A DNA stretch of 64,000 nt from JADLHS01 sp036274115 (GCA_036274115.1 DASUGI010000256.1:6434-70433), one strand, 5' to 3'; numbered from the stretch's first letter, positions 53,001 to 63,300 are shown. Program-made: numbers and translations. Notes: generated by a model from the letters alone, not told the origin.

Positions 53001-56000
53001 GCCGGTTTGACGAATCTAACCTGCCTGGTGCTGGGTCAGGTCTACGTAAACAGCTATGCGCCGCTTTCGGGACTTACCAATTTAACCAGCCTGGTAGTGC
53101 GCAAAGGGAATGTTACTGGCCTGAACTTTCTTCAGAATCTCAGCCGGTTAAGTTCGCTTTCGCTGCCGTACAACCGAATCAGGAATATCACTGCTTTAAG
53201 TGGTCTGACGAATCTTACCCAACTGGATCTCCGCTGGAATGCGTCCATTGCCAATTACAGCGCGTTGCAGTCCGGCCTGAGCAATTTGGTGAGTTTGCAC
53301 CTGGAAGGCAATGCGCTCCTCAATGCGCCTTCGCTACAGAATCTCGGTCGGTTAAGATCATTGAACCTTGCCGAGAACCAGCTGGAGAGTCTGCCGTCCT
53401 TCAGTGGTCTGACCAATTTGAATTATCTGGTTCTGAGCCGGAACGAGATCGCCGACTACTCCGGTTTGGCGAACCTGACCAATCTGAACTACCTCGAACT
53501 GAGTGGGAACGCTATCAGCAACGTGTCGTTTTTGTCGAACCTTCGAGCGTTGCAGTATGCTGATCTGTCGTACAATCAAATCACCAACCTCACTCCCCTT
53601 TCCGGGCTGACCAATCTTCAGGGACTCGTGTTGGCGGGGAACCGCCCGTCCAGCTTCGCTCCGCTTGCCGGCATCACGGCATTGTCGAATCTATGGCTGC
53701 AGGATTGCTCGATCACCAACGCTGCGTTTCTGTCCAGTCTCCACCGCCTGCGGCATCTGAATCTGGACGATAACTTCGTTACCAATCTGGCGCCGGTACT
53801 CGGATTGACCAACCTGACCGGCCTGGGGCTGAGCCGTAATCCCGCGGCGAACATTCTGTCCGTGTCCGCGCTAACCAACCTGAGAAGTTTGCGGCTCGAG
53901 GGAAATGCTCTGGCGCAGGCAAACCCGCTCACCAACTTGTTTCGGCTCACCTATCTGAGTCTGCATCGAAACCAGCTGACCAACGTCGCGCCGCTGGCAG
54001 CGTTGACAAATCTGGAACACCAATATCTGTCCCGGAATCGCCTGCGCGACATCTCTTACGCCCAGTTTCTGCCCCGCGCTGCCGTGCTGGATTTTGGGTT
54101 GAACCTGCTGGATCCGGCCGACGGGACGCCCGAGTCGGGAATCATTGACGGATTACATTGCCAGCTCAGCACCGTTCCGCAATGCGCGTGTGCGTTTCCC
54201 CTGAACGCCGCGCCGGTGCGAGGCGTGAGTGTAAACTTCCTGAAGCAGCACTCAGTGCCCAGCATCTCTGCACCGGCCAAATGGTTCATTGCTAAGAACG
54301 GTACGTCCTCCACGGATTTTACAGTTTGGTATGAAATGGATCCCGTTGATGCATTACCGGTAGTAGCCGGTTCATCAAACCCTGGTTTGATTGACAATTC
54401 AGGCTTGAACCTGGGAAGCTCCGATTACAGCCGCGTTCTGTTTATCTCACCCAACCCGGGTCAGACCGGTGATGCGAGCATCACTCTGACGGTGTTCAAC
54501 GAGGGAGGTCTCAGTGCCAGCACGAATATCCAGATTTCCGTGGTTGAGCCGGTGGACGTTGAAGACATGATGGAAGCCGGGGGGCCCCTCGATCCCGAGT
54601 TGGAATCGGCTTTTCGGCAAGCCTCGGGGAACTACGACCGCGTGCTGACCAGCGTGGATCTATTGAATATCACGGAAATGACCGCAGCCCATGCTAGCTT
54701 CAGTGGGTTCCAGGGCTGGCAATGGCTGACCAATCTCACCTCGCTTTATGTGAGTGGCGCAACAGGGGATCTCGGATTCCTAACCCACTTGACGCAACTC
54801 AGATCGTTGCACGCGTCCGGAGTGGCTGCGACTGAATTGGCGGAGCTTTCGATCCTCACGAACCTTACTCACATCGATGTGTCCGGTTTGAGTATCAGCA
54901 ACCTGTCGTTTCTGACGCCTTTGACTTCGCTCAGATCGTTGATCGTAAATCGAACGCGGATTGGCGACCTGACTCCGTTGTCCGGATTGACGAATCTCAC
55001 TAACGTTCGCGTGGAGCGGAACATGGTCACAAACATTGTCGGGCTATATACTCTGCCGCAGCTCTCGTTCGTGGATGTGCGTTACAATTTGCTGGCTATC
55101 TCTCCGGGCTCGCTTGCTCTTGCCGTGATCGATGGCCTTGAGGCGCGCGGAGTCACTGTCGATTACCTGCCCCAACGCGGGTCGCCGGTTATTGAAATTG
55201 CCGACACCTGGAATGTCAGTGCGGATCGCACTTCCATTTTGAGTTTTCGCATCCTCGAAAATGATGAAGCCGCATTCGGGCTCACGGGAGTTGGTAGCCA
55301 TTCTTCCAACCTTGTCCTGTTGCCCGATTCCAACCAGGACATCGCGTTGGACACCACCAGCACGGTCATAGAATGGGCGCTGACCGTTTCACCGGTTGCC
55401 GGCCAGAGTGGCTCCACCGTGATGACGATCACGGCCACCAACGATGTGGGATTGAGCTCCAGTACGAACCTGCTGATAACGGTGTCGCAACCGCAACCCA
55501 TTAACGGGGATTTCTTCGGAATGACGGATCTCACCTGGCAGACGGACGGTGATATCAGTTGGTTTGGCCAAAGTACCATCTCAACTGCCGGCTTCCCGGC
55601 AGCTCAAACCGGCGCGATCGGACATGGAGAGGAGTCGATCCTTGAATCCACGTTGATCGGACCCGGAACCCTGCGCTTCTGGTGGAAGGTATCGTCTGAG
55701 GAGAATTTTGACTGGCTGATTTTCGAGTCGCTCCAGGTCACCAATCAAATCTCGGGCGAAGTGGATTGGGAGGAACAGGTGATCGCGATTGAGCCGCGAA
55801 CTCAAACCGTGAGATGGCGCTACATCAAGGACTTGAACGCGGTTAACGGCATGGACGCCGGCTGGGTTGCCCGGGTGTCCTTCGTGCCCGCCACCTGGCT
55901 GGATTTTACCGGTGCCCCGACTAATGCCCAGGCTCATCTCGCACTCTATGGCGTGCCGGGGCAGGAATATGCGATGGAGATTTCGACGGATGCGACCAAC

Positions 56001-56294
56001 TGGCAGCTACTCAGGACCGTGTTAAGTACCAATCGGATTACACCATTCGTTGATGTAGCGGCGACCAATGCCGTGCGCTTCTATCGCGCCAGAGCACTCC
56101 TGGATTCGCCGATCCTCGGTTTGTCGAATCAGACTGCGGTTGGGTTCGATCTGACCTGGCCCGGCGTCGGTGTTCTTCAGGCCTCTCCGACGCCGAGTGG
56201 TCCTTGGGAGGAGATTGGTGGAGTTAGTCCATATTACGTGTCGGCGCAGACAGCTCCGATGCTATTTTTCCGGGTTAAAGTGGTTGGCGATTAG
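50097..56294 (+). CDS. giant secreted surface protein: LamG, seven Ig repeats, two leucine-rich regions
   Basis: The 2065-residue protein starts at GTG 50097 or ATG 50139, before a hydrophobic signal (TRAIFWALGFSLSF). Domains are LamG (about 45-265), seven Ig-like repeats (about 270-875, LSYQWRK...DAGxYDVxVTN, no cysteines), and an internalin-like LRR block (about 880-1345, LSGLTNLxxLxL, 22 residues per turn). A linker domain, a second short LRR block (about 1495-1690) and a C-terminal LamG-like part with WWKVSSEENFDW complete it. It ends in FFRVKVVGD. Adhesion or matrix formation is the likely role. No LPxTG or PEP-CTERM anchor is present. Confidence 0.88.
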   Translation: MLKTRKEKTGAVTSMWWPTRAIFWALGFSLSFGTGEQARLWAQCVPNVSGLVGWWPGDGNASNILGTNNGTLSGGATANAAGVVGSAFNFDGTNNFVQVPDAVILKPTNFTIEGWVRFTGLDTPGTAAVGRQYLIFKQNAFSSNFEGFDLSKVRIAGSDRFVFRVSTSGGQSAAVYSTTLIATGVWYHLAAVRGANLLEIYLNGQLQSQTNVAFAQSYGTQPLFFGSSGQASFDRKFRGTLDEVTLYNRPLAANEIAAIYNAGAAGKCKEVIITSPPQNQNVQTGGNASFSVSATGFAPLRYRWLFNGATIVGATNAVLALINVQPSNAGNYAVAVSNTVNAVTSAPASLVISAPPVITNPPQSQTVVAGASVNFSVGATGTPPLSYQWRKGNVPLSGQTAATLGLLDVTTNDAGTYDVVVTNPAGSATSTPPATLTVNVPPFVSSPPSSQTVVAGTSVMFSVVAGGTQPLSYQWRKGGLPLTGQTSVSLGLLGVTTNDAGSYDVVVTNVAGAVTSTPPAILTVNVPPTITVVPQSRTVTANTSVALTVTAVGTTPLSYQWRKDGVFMPGQTSSTLQFLNVTTNDAGAYDVIVSNVAGAVTSAPPATLTVNVPPFFTTVPQSRTVTENSSVALTAGAGGTAPLSYQWRKEGLPINGQTGTTLSFASVTMADAGSYDIVVTNVAGSITSAPPAVLIVESSAGGYPGITNPPQSQTVVQGTDVHFSVGANGSAPLRFQWRKDGVNLPNQTAPTLLLASVVDSDAGNYDVIVTNSVGAVTSTPPATLTIIPQIVFKPAITNQPQSQRAGIGTTVSFNVNAAGTAPLSYQWRKNNFPIAGENAPTLTLPSVSTNDDGNYDVTVANVAGSVTSVVATLSVKLVVDPELEQAIVCSSSNQSGVLTLADLQSLARLSIRNRGVTNLFGLQFATNLTILDASENQISDLTPLQTLIQLSSLELDDNRGEIATLSPLAGLTNLTCLVLGQVYVNSYAPLSGLTNLTSLVVRKGNVTGLNFLQNLSRLSSLSLPYNRIRNITALSGLTNLTQLDLRWNASIANYSALQSGLSNLVSLHLEGNALLNAPSLQNLGRLRSLNLAENQLESLPSFSGLTNLNYLVLSRNEIADYSGLANLTNLNYLELSGNAISNVSFLSNLRALQYADLSYNQITNLTPLSGLTNLQGLVLAGNRPSSFAPLAGITALSNLWLQDCSITNAAFLSSLHRLRHLNLDDNFVTNLAPVLGLTNLTGLGLSRNPAANILSVSALTNLRSLRLEGNALAQANPLTNLFRLTYLSLHRNQLTNVAPLAALTNLEHQYLSRNRLRDISYAQFLPRAAVLDFGLNLLDPADGTPESGIIDGLHCQLSTVPQCACAFPLNAAPVRGVSVNFLKQHSVPSISAPAKWFIAKNGTSSTDFTVWYEMDPVDALPVVAGSSNPGLIDNSGLNLGSSDYSRVLFISPNPGQTGDASITLTVFNEGGLSASTNIQISVVEPVDVEDMMEAGGPLDPELESAFRQASGNYDRVLTSVDLLNITEMTAAHASFSGFQGWQWLTNLTSLYVSGATGDLGFLTHLTQLRSLHASGVAATELAELSILTNLTHIDVSGLSISNLSFLTPLTSLRSLIVNRTRIGDLTPLSGLTNLTNVRVERNMVTNIVGLYTLPQLSFVDVRYNLLAISPGSLALAVIDGLEARGVTVDYLPQRGSPVIEIADTWNVSADRTSILSFRILENDEAAFGLTGVGSHSSNLVLLPDSNQDIALDTTSTVIEWALTVSPVAGQSGSTVMTITATNDVGLSSSTNLLITVSQPQPINGDFFGMTDLTWQTDGDISWFGQSTISTAGFPAAQTGAIGHGEESILESTLIGPGTLRFWWKVSSEENFDWLIFESLQVTNQISGEVDWEEQVIAIEPRTQTVRWRYIKDLNAVNGMDAGWVARVSFVPATWLDFTGAPTNAQAHLALYGVPGQEYAMEISTDATNWQLLRTVLSTNRITPFVDVAATNAVRFYRARALLDSPILGLSNQTAVGFDLTWPGVGVLQASPTPSGPWEEIGGVSPYYVSAQTAPMLFFRVKVVGD
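50905..52735 (+). repeat. seven tandem Ig-like repeats encoded by related DNA
   Basis: Each unit is about 240-300 bases and encodes YQWRK near its middle and DAG-x-YD(V/I) near its end. Units three and four share runs such as AATGTGGCGGGAGCGGT at DNA level, which indicates recent duplication. Units one and seven are the most divergent. Confidence 0.8.
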
Positions 56295-56360
56295 TCGGAA
56301 GCCTCAGAAGGCAACGCGGTGTCAATCTAAAGAGCGCTGGGCCCAGGTAGATGTTCGTGT

Positions 56361-59300
56361 ATGAATGGCTCTTACGAGAGATTGAAAGCAAAGGTTTGGG
56401 GAAAGTGGCGAAGAATGGTTCTCGCCGGAACCATTCTTTGCTGCGGCACTCGCTTGTTGGGGCAGACGACGCAGCCCCTGGTGGCTATTCATGACTCCGA
56501 ATACACCCGGGCATTGGAGTCCATTCCCGCATCGGGCTCGACCCCTGCCGGTGAAGGCTACAGTTCAAACGAGTGGTGGCCTACCAACTGGCATTACTTT
56601 GTGATGCCCGAATCCCTGCGTGAAGGCCTGCGCTCGGATGGAACGGCGCATACGATCATTGGTGACTCGAATATCCTCGCCGGTGAGTTACTCGTTGGCG
56701 GCGTTCCCCGATATCCTATTGTTATCAGCCTGGCTGCCGAAGCGGTGCACGACGATGAGGTGGCGGCGCTGACCAACTACGTTGCGGCCGGCGGCGTCCT
56801 GTTTGTGGGGTCTTCCTCATTTACGCGGCACACGAATGGCACGACGCGCGGCGATTTCGCCATTGCTCAAGCCATGGGCGTCCATTGCGCTTTGCCCGAG
56901 TTAACCAATTGGGTGGAGAACACCGTCTTCGTCAAAGAGGATGAACATCGGATCGTACGGCACATTCCCGATGGAACCCTGACCTGGCGCATGCCGGCGG
57001 CAGCCGAAGAGATCAACTTTGGTGTATCACCATCACACACCTATTTGAACTCTCATTGGATTTGGCGTGTGGTGGCGACAAACGCGACCGTTCTGGCTCA
57101 GGGGAATGCCTCCCCGTACCTGACGGTCAAACCCTACGGCAGGGGCTGGTTCATCTATTACGCGCCAATGCAGCCATTGATCGGTCATGGTGGCTGGGCG
57201 CCCACCATGTATGCTTATGGAATCTTCCGGAATGCGATTGATTGGGCCTTCGAGGCGGCGAGGCTGCCTGTGCCACGGCTAAGCCCATGGCCCTATGGCT
57301 ATGATGCGGCGTTCATGATTCGACATGACCTCGAGAATTACAAAGATGAGATCGCGGCTATTGAATCGTCGGCGCAATTTGAAAAGGGTTACGGCGGAAG
57401 GGGTGATTACAATTTTTGCACGGGCTCACTTCGGGTGGAGTTGGGGAACTCGCCGACGGTGATTGCCGCGCTTCGTCGGGCCGTGACAAATTACCAGGCC
57501 ACCATCGCAGCGCACAATGGCGGTCTGCCCAACCCCGGCAATCCGTCATTGATTGTCTCCGACTACGATTATTGGCACTGGGGACCGGATGAAGTGCTCG
57601 ACCTGACCCCCACCAATTATCTGAATGGCAAGCATTATGCCCTGGTTTCCCTCTCGAATTCATTTGTGGATGTTGACACCTGGTTGAGCGGAATTGACAC
57701 CGGACCGCGGCTGTCGGCGGCGTGCTACTTCAATGCGACTCGTGAAGACTCGTTCGATATTCAAGATCAGTTGGGCGTGAAGATCAGTGGAGACCAAAAG
57801 TCAGGGCCGTTTCCTCATTGGACCTTGTCCACCGCCACATCGGGCAAGCGATATCCGATGCTGAGTGAGCCGCTGAGCGACTGGTTCGTCGGTTCGCAAA
57901 CACTGCAGGTGGGGCAGTCGCTTGAATATCACGACACCGCCACGATTCGAGCGGGCATTGACTACTTCTACTCTCTGGGTGGATTGATCAATTTCTACTC
58001 CCACACGTTATCCACTGGACAAGGCTCGGCCGGGTCGGTGGCAACGGAGTACGTGACCTATGGCCTGGACACCAACCGCTTTCCGCGTATGTGGTCAGCA
58101 AACGCCATCAGCGTTTACGAGTGGTGGTTGCAACGCTCGACCGTTCGGGTTTCCGTGGAGCACACCGCCACAAACGGGAACATCAGCGAAACGACGTTCA
58201 GCGTTCTCGGTGCCACAAGCCCCGCGACGGCCGTTGAGTTGCAGCTTCCGGCCACGGGTCAGATTGAAGACTTACAGGTCTTCACCAACGGCACGGTGGC
58301 GTCGCCGGGTGCGTGGCGGTCCAACCAGCATGGACTCAAGATTCTTGTGGGCAATTCTGTTACCAACGTGCAGGTGCGGTATGCGCTTAGTCCGCTGGCG
58401 CGGGATGATTACTACTGGGTAATGACAGGTCAGAGCCTTTCCGTCCCGTCCGAGGGAGTGTTGCTCAATGATGAGACGGGTCTCAGTGGCACAAATCTAA
58501 CCGCCCAATTGATCGATAACCCCGGCAATGGTACGGTGTTCCTGGCTGATAACGGCGGGTTCACTTACACGCCAGACTCGAACTATCTCGGTACCGATGC
58601 CTTTTCTTATGCTGTTTCCGATGGGATTTCAAATTCGCGACCGGCGACGGCGTTTATTTCAGTGGTGCCGGATGGCGTTTTGTTTCTCGATGACTTTACC
58701 CGGCAAAGCGGGTTTTCAAACCTGGGGCCATGGCGCGTCGTTTCGGGTAATTGGACCGCGACCAATGGAGCCCTCATCGGTAGCGGTACTGCCCACAATT
58801 ATTCGGGTATCAAGGTGGATGGCAATTGGACGAATTATGCGGTGCAGGGAACGATTCAGTTCACCCCCGGTGGTTTCGGGGCCGGTTTTGGGGGACGACT
58901 GGATCCAGTTACGGGCGCTCATTACGCGGCATGGATCTATCCGGAGGACTCAGCCGGCGGATCATCCGTTTTGAAGTTGATTAAGTTCCTCAATTGGGGG
59001 AACTGGAGCGGCACGCCGATGGCGCAAGTGAGTCTGCCTGGCGTGGGCACGAACAGTCACTTACTGCGAGTCGTCTTCGTGAATAATCGCATTCGAGTTT
59101 TTTACGACTCCGTTTCCTACATCGATTTCACAGACACTGGGTTTAGCGGGACCGGTGCGTATACCGCGGGAGGCATTACCGTGGGGCTCTATACCTATCT
59201 CTCCTCGTACGATTGTTTAGTGGACAATGTGTCCGTCACCATGATTGGCAGCCCCCTGTTGGCGAATGACGATGCCTTCTCGACCCAACCCAATGCGCAA

Positions 59301-60032
59301 CTGAGTGTCTCAGCTCCTGGATTGGTGCTGAATGACGCGGGTGGTAGTGGGCCATTGAATGCGTACTTGATCGATGGTCCCACCAATGGAGTGCTCACGC
59401 TGAATTCCAATGGCAGTTTCATCTACACGCCCGCGACTGACTATGTTGGAGCGGATGCGTTCATTTACCAAATCACGGACGGAATTACCAACTCACCGTC
59501 TGCGACGACGACCATCAACGTTCTGCCTTCGAATGCGCCGCTTGCTTTATCTCCCTTTTCCGACCGCATGCTTCATGCGGGAGACGTGCTGAGAGTCAGT
59601 TCCTTTGTCACCGCTGGTCAGAGCAATGCGTTAACCTTCACTCTGCTCGCGGCGCCGGAGCGGGCGGAAATCGATGCCACGAATGGATTGATCGTGTGGC
59701 CCAGTACGGTGGCAGATCTGAACACCACCAATCTTTTTACGGTGCAGGTTACTGACGACGGCGCGCCTCCGCTTAGCGACACGAAATCGTTTGTGGCAAC
59801 CGTGGTGTCGCTGCCAACGATTACAAGCATCGCGCTTTCGAATGAAGTGGTTTGGCTTACGTGGACGGCGATTTCGAATCAAGCCTATCGCCTGCAATAT
59901 ACGGATCAATTTGCAGCCACCAATTGGAATACCTCCGCGTACGAGATACTGGCTCAGGATTCCACCGCCAGCACGACCAATGCAATCGATGGCCAGAGTG
60001 CAAGGTTCTACCGCGTTCTGGTGTCTCCCTGA
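56361..60032 (+). CDS. large secreted protein with deacetylase-like domain and cadherin-like modules
   Basis: The 1223-residue protein has a signal peptide (KWRRMVLAGTILCCG, about 14-34). An N-terminal part follows with a Rossmann-like segment (IVISLAAEAVHDDEVAALTNYVAAGG). A domain from about 310 starts YDAAFMIRHDLENYKDE and looks like the catalytic opening of a CE4-type deacetylase. Then come a cadherin-like module (about 680-770, VLLNDETGLSG), a DDFTR concanavalin-like module (about 777-960) and a second cadherin-like module (about 965-1050). The C-terminal domain ends in ARFYRVLVSP. It may cut or modify surface glycan. It lies 66 bases after the giant LRR gene. Confidence 0.78.
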   Translation: MNGSYERLKAKVWGKWRRMVLAGTILCCGTRLLGQTTQPLVAIHDSEYTRALESIPASGSTPAGEGYSSNEWWPTNWHYFVMPESLREGLRSDGTAHTIIGDSNILAGELLVGGVPRYPIVISLAAEAVHDDEVAALTNYVAAGGVLFVGSSSFTRHTNGTTRGDFAIAQAMGVHCALPELTNWVENTVFVKEDEHRIVRHIPDGTLTWRMPAAAEEINFGVSPSHTYLNSHWIWRVVATNATVLAQGNASPYLTVKPYGRGWFIYYAPMQPLIGHGGWAPTMYAYGIFRNAIDWAFEAARLPVPRLSPWPYGYDAAFMIRHDLENYKDEIAAIESSAQFEKGYGGRGDYNFCTGSLRVELGNSPTVIAALRRAVTNYQATIAAHNGGLPNPGNPSLIVSDYDYWHWGPDEVLDLTPTNYLNGKHYALVSLSNSFVDVDTWLSGIDTGPRLSAACYFNATREDSFDIQDQLGVKISGDQKSGPFPHWTLSTATSGKRYPMLSEPLSDWFVGSQTLQVGQSLEYHDTATIRAGIDYFYSLGGLINFYSHTLSTGQGSAGSVATEYVTYGLDTNRFPRMWSANAISVYEWWLQRSTVRVSVEHTATNGNISETTFSVLGATSPATAVELQLPATGQIEDLQVFTNGTVASPGAWRSNQHGLKILVGNSVTNVQVRYALSPLARDDYYWVMTGQSLSVPSEGVLLNDETGLSGTNLTAQLIDNPGNGTVFLADNGGFTYTPDSNYLGTDAFSYAVSDGISNSRPATAFISVVPDGVLFLDDFTRQSGFSNLGPWRVVSGNWTATNGALIGSGTAHNYSGIKVDGNWTNYAVQGTIQFTPGGFGAGFGGRLDPVTGAHYAAWIYPEDSAGGSSVLKLIKFLNWGNWSGTPMAQVSLPGVGTNSHLLRVVFVNNRIRVFYDSVSYIDFTDTGFSGTGAYTAGGITVGLYTYLSSYDCLVDNVSVTMIGSPLLANDDAFSTQPNAQLSVSAPGLVLNDAGGSGPLNAYLIDGPTNGVLTLNSNGSFIYTPATDYVGADAFIYQITDGITNSPSATTTINVLPSNAPLALSPFSDRMLHAGDVLRVSSFVTAGQSNALTFTLLAAPERAEIDATNGLIVWPSTVADLNTTNLFTVQVTDDGAPPLSDTKSFVATVVSLPTITSIALSNEVVWLTWTAISNQAYRLQYTDQFAATNWNTSAYEILAQDSTASTTNAIDGQSARFYRVLVSP

Positions 60033-60041
60033 TTAGAAGTG

Positions 60042-60057
60042 CGGGAAAAGCTTCCCG
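60042..60057 (+). terminator. weak hairpin after the deacetylase-like surface gene
   Basis: CGGGAA-AAGC-TTCCCG forms a 6-bp stem 10 bases after the stop, without a T-run. It may mark the transcript end. The rest of this 287-base gap holds no gene; it includes the operator-like site at 60233-60270. Confidence 0.35.
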
Positions 60058-60232
60058 GTTAAGACTGACAGTTCATTCCGCAAATCGCTGGGATTGGTCC
60101 TCCGCTCACCAATGTAAGCGACTTCGAGGTGTCTTCTGATTCTGACAAATGCTGCGGGCACTGCGTCTGAATCCTGCTACCGGTTCAATCCAGTGCCGCT
60201 TCCCCAAGGTGACCCCGGGATACGGCCCTGAG

Positions 60233-60270
60233 TTCCGTAGTCAGCCGGAATTTCTTCCGTAAAGAGCGGA
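60233..60270 (+). promoter_or_regulatory. operator-like direct repeat, copy B
   Basis: TTCCGTAGTCAGCCGGA starts at 60233 and TTCCGTAAAGAGCGGA at 60255. About 31 of 40 positions match copy A at 26519, including both TTCCGTA boxes and the AGCCGGA/AGCGGAG ends. It ends 49 bases before the start codon of the last surface-protein gene, a usual place for an activator or repressor site. Confidence 0.5.
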
Positions 60271-60319
60271 GTCCAGCAGTCTTCCAAGTCTGCTACATTG
60301 GCAGCGACGTAATTCGTTG

Positions 60320-63300
60320 ATGATGAAAAGCAGGAATTGGAGCCGTACCCCTCAAACAATTTGTCAGACTTTGTCTCGTGTGGTTCGTCAAATTCTTTTG
60401 ACGATCGCAATGCTTGCCATTGGTACTTCCACTGTTGTGCGCGCGCAGGATTTCAGCGATGACTTCACGCGGAGCACTAATTCCAGTTCAATTCTTCCGT
60501 GGATAAATTCCAGCGGCGCGTGGGTCATAACCAATGGAGTTTTTAGAGGCGGTCCTAACGCGAATAACAGCTACGGTACTGCGTATGTCACCAACAATTT
60601 CACCAACTGCACCGTCAGTGGTGAATTCAGCGCCCCAACAACGGCGTTCGGTTATGGCGTGGCGGCGCGAGTGAACCCGATGACCGGGGCGCGTTATGCC
60701 ACCTGGTTGTATCCCGAGAACTCCGGTGTCCCTGCCTCTTCGAACGTTCTTCGATTGATCAAGTTTCAAACCTGGACAGCCTTCGGCTACAACGGTACCG
60801 AGAACGTACCGATGGTTGAGGTCAAATTGGAATCTGTCGGGACGAACGTCCATTTGATCTCAATGATCGTGGAGACCAACATCATCAGAGTCTACGTCGA
60901 TAACGTTCTCAGAATTATCACGACGGATTCCGAGTCGTCCTATCACACCAATGGTGGCATTGGGGTTGACATGTACACCTTTCAGGCGAACAGCTACGTC
61001 CTTACGGTCGACAACGTTTCCGCTTCGCACGTCAACTACGCGCCCATTGCGACCGCTGATTCCTTCACGGTGCGCGGTGACATGCCTCAAACCGTGGGCG
61101 CACCCGGCGTGCTGTATAATGACATCGATTTCAACAACGATACTCTGTCTGCGATTCTGGTTAACACGGCCACGAACGGGACGCTCAGTCTGAACGGCAA
61201 TGGCGGGTTTACTTACACCCGAACCAACGCCGCTGCTTCTTACGATTCTTTTACGTACCGTGCCAGTGATGGCTTAACCAACTCGAGCCTCACGACAGTG
61301 CAACTCACCCTCACCGCCGGCGGTTATTTCTTGTCTGACAACTTTAGCCGTTCGACCAATCCAGCGTCGCTCTTGCCATGGACCAATCACTCCGGCAATT
61401 GGACAATTACGAACGGCGTCATTTCGGGAGGCCCGAACAATCTTCCTTCATATGCAACCGTGTTCAATGGGAATGATTGGGCTGATTATGCGGTGGAAGG
61501 ATCCTTTCTGTTTCCAACCAATGCATACGGCGGCGGCATTGGCGGTCGTGTTAATCCCGCCACGGGCCATCGCTATGCCGCCTGGCTGTATCCGGAACTT
61601 TCGGATCGCGGGCCCAATAACATTCGTATCGTAAAGTTTCAGAGCTGGGACACGTACGGCTACAATAACGTATTCAATGCCGCGGCGATTGCACAGTTCC
61701 CCGTCAACTCTGCTGTCATTACCAACACCTGGCATACGCTGAAACTCGCCTTTCAAACCAATCTGCTTTCGGTTTATCTCGATGGTCAGTGGTTGACCAA
61801 CGTGGCGGACCTGGACACCTACACGAACCCCTATCCCAAGGGTGGTGTTTCGATGGACTTCTTTACTTTTACCAACGCCTATGTGGTGCAGGCTGACAGC
61901 GTGTCGGCTCGACCTTTGGTGGCGGATGACAATTATGTCACGACTGAAGGGAGCCCCATAGTCGTTTCGTCCGGTGGCGTGTTGACCAACGACACGGGCA
62001 TCAGCAGTGCTACCTTGACCGCAATTGTCGTCGCCAATCCCGCTCATGGAGCACTGAGCTTCAGTAATAATGGAACGTTTATTTATACGCCTGAGGACGA
62101 CTTCGTTGGCCTCGACAGCTTTACGTATGAGACGCGTCAGGGTGCAAACACCCTTGGCGCTGCGATCGTGAACATTTCGATCGGGTCGGAAAATGATGCG
62201 CCTCAGTTACCGAACCAGCCGGATTATCTGGTCGTGGCCGGAGATATGTTGATCATCACCAATACCGCCACCGACATCGATGTGCCGGCAGACACGCTCA
62301 GCTACACGTTGGTTGGGGTACCAAACGGCGTCACCATCACGACGAACGGCATTATCACTTGGTCGCCGGCACTCGCGCAGTCCGCCAGCACCAACGTCCT
62401 GACTACAATTGTGACCGACAACGGCGTGCCATCCATGAGCGCTACGAATTTCATCACGGTGGTTGTTCTCCCGCCCGTTGGCACCTATGCCGTGGGCGCC
62501 TTTTTCGAAGATTTCGACAGTGTGACTGCGCCGTCTCTCCCCGTGACCTGGACAACGGCTCAGTCTTCAGGCCAGGTGCCTTGGATGACTCAAACCGCTC
62601 AGCAGAGTTCGTTGCCCAATGCGGCTTTTTCGGCTGAGCCTGAAACCAATGGCGCAAACGAATTGGTTACCCCCGCGATCAATCTGCCGGCGGGCGAATT
62701 CCAACTGCAATTTCGTAATCAATACGATTTGGAGTCGGATGCCAACACTGTTGGTCTGGCTTACGACGGTGGTGTCCTGGAAATCAAAATTGGAACAGGA
62801 GCATTCACCGACATCCTTGCGGCAGGCGGCAGCTTCTTGAGCGGCGCCTACACTCACACCATTGCGTCCGGCTTCGGGAATCCGCTGGCGGGACGTCAGG
62901 CATGGAGCGGCAATTCGGAAGGATTCCTCATTACGACAGTGGCTTTGCCAGCGTCTGTGTCCGGCCAGACCATTCAGTTGCGCTGGCGTTGTGGTACTGA
63001 TGAGGCAACCGCCGGCAACGGCTGGGCCATCGATGATGTCGGGATCACGAATCTTTTGTGCTGCAATCTCTTTGCGCCCGTTCTTCCAATGCAACCAGGT
63101 GCGTCGCTTCACGAATTGACGTTGCTCACCGTGACCAACACCGCCAGCGACGGAGACTTGCCGGCCGATCAATTGAGCTATGTGTTGACGGCTTCCCCGG
63201 CTGGCGCCTCGATCAACCCGGATGGCGTCATCACGTGGATGCCCAGTGAAGCGCAGGGACCGATGACCGGCACTTTCACCACTGTGGTAACTGACAAAGG

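Noticed and set aside
60296..60316. Possible sigma-54 promoter (TGGCAG) before the last surface gene
   Set aside because: The GC dinucleotide required 10 bases after GG is absent, so the -12 element is missing.
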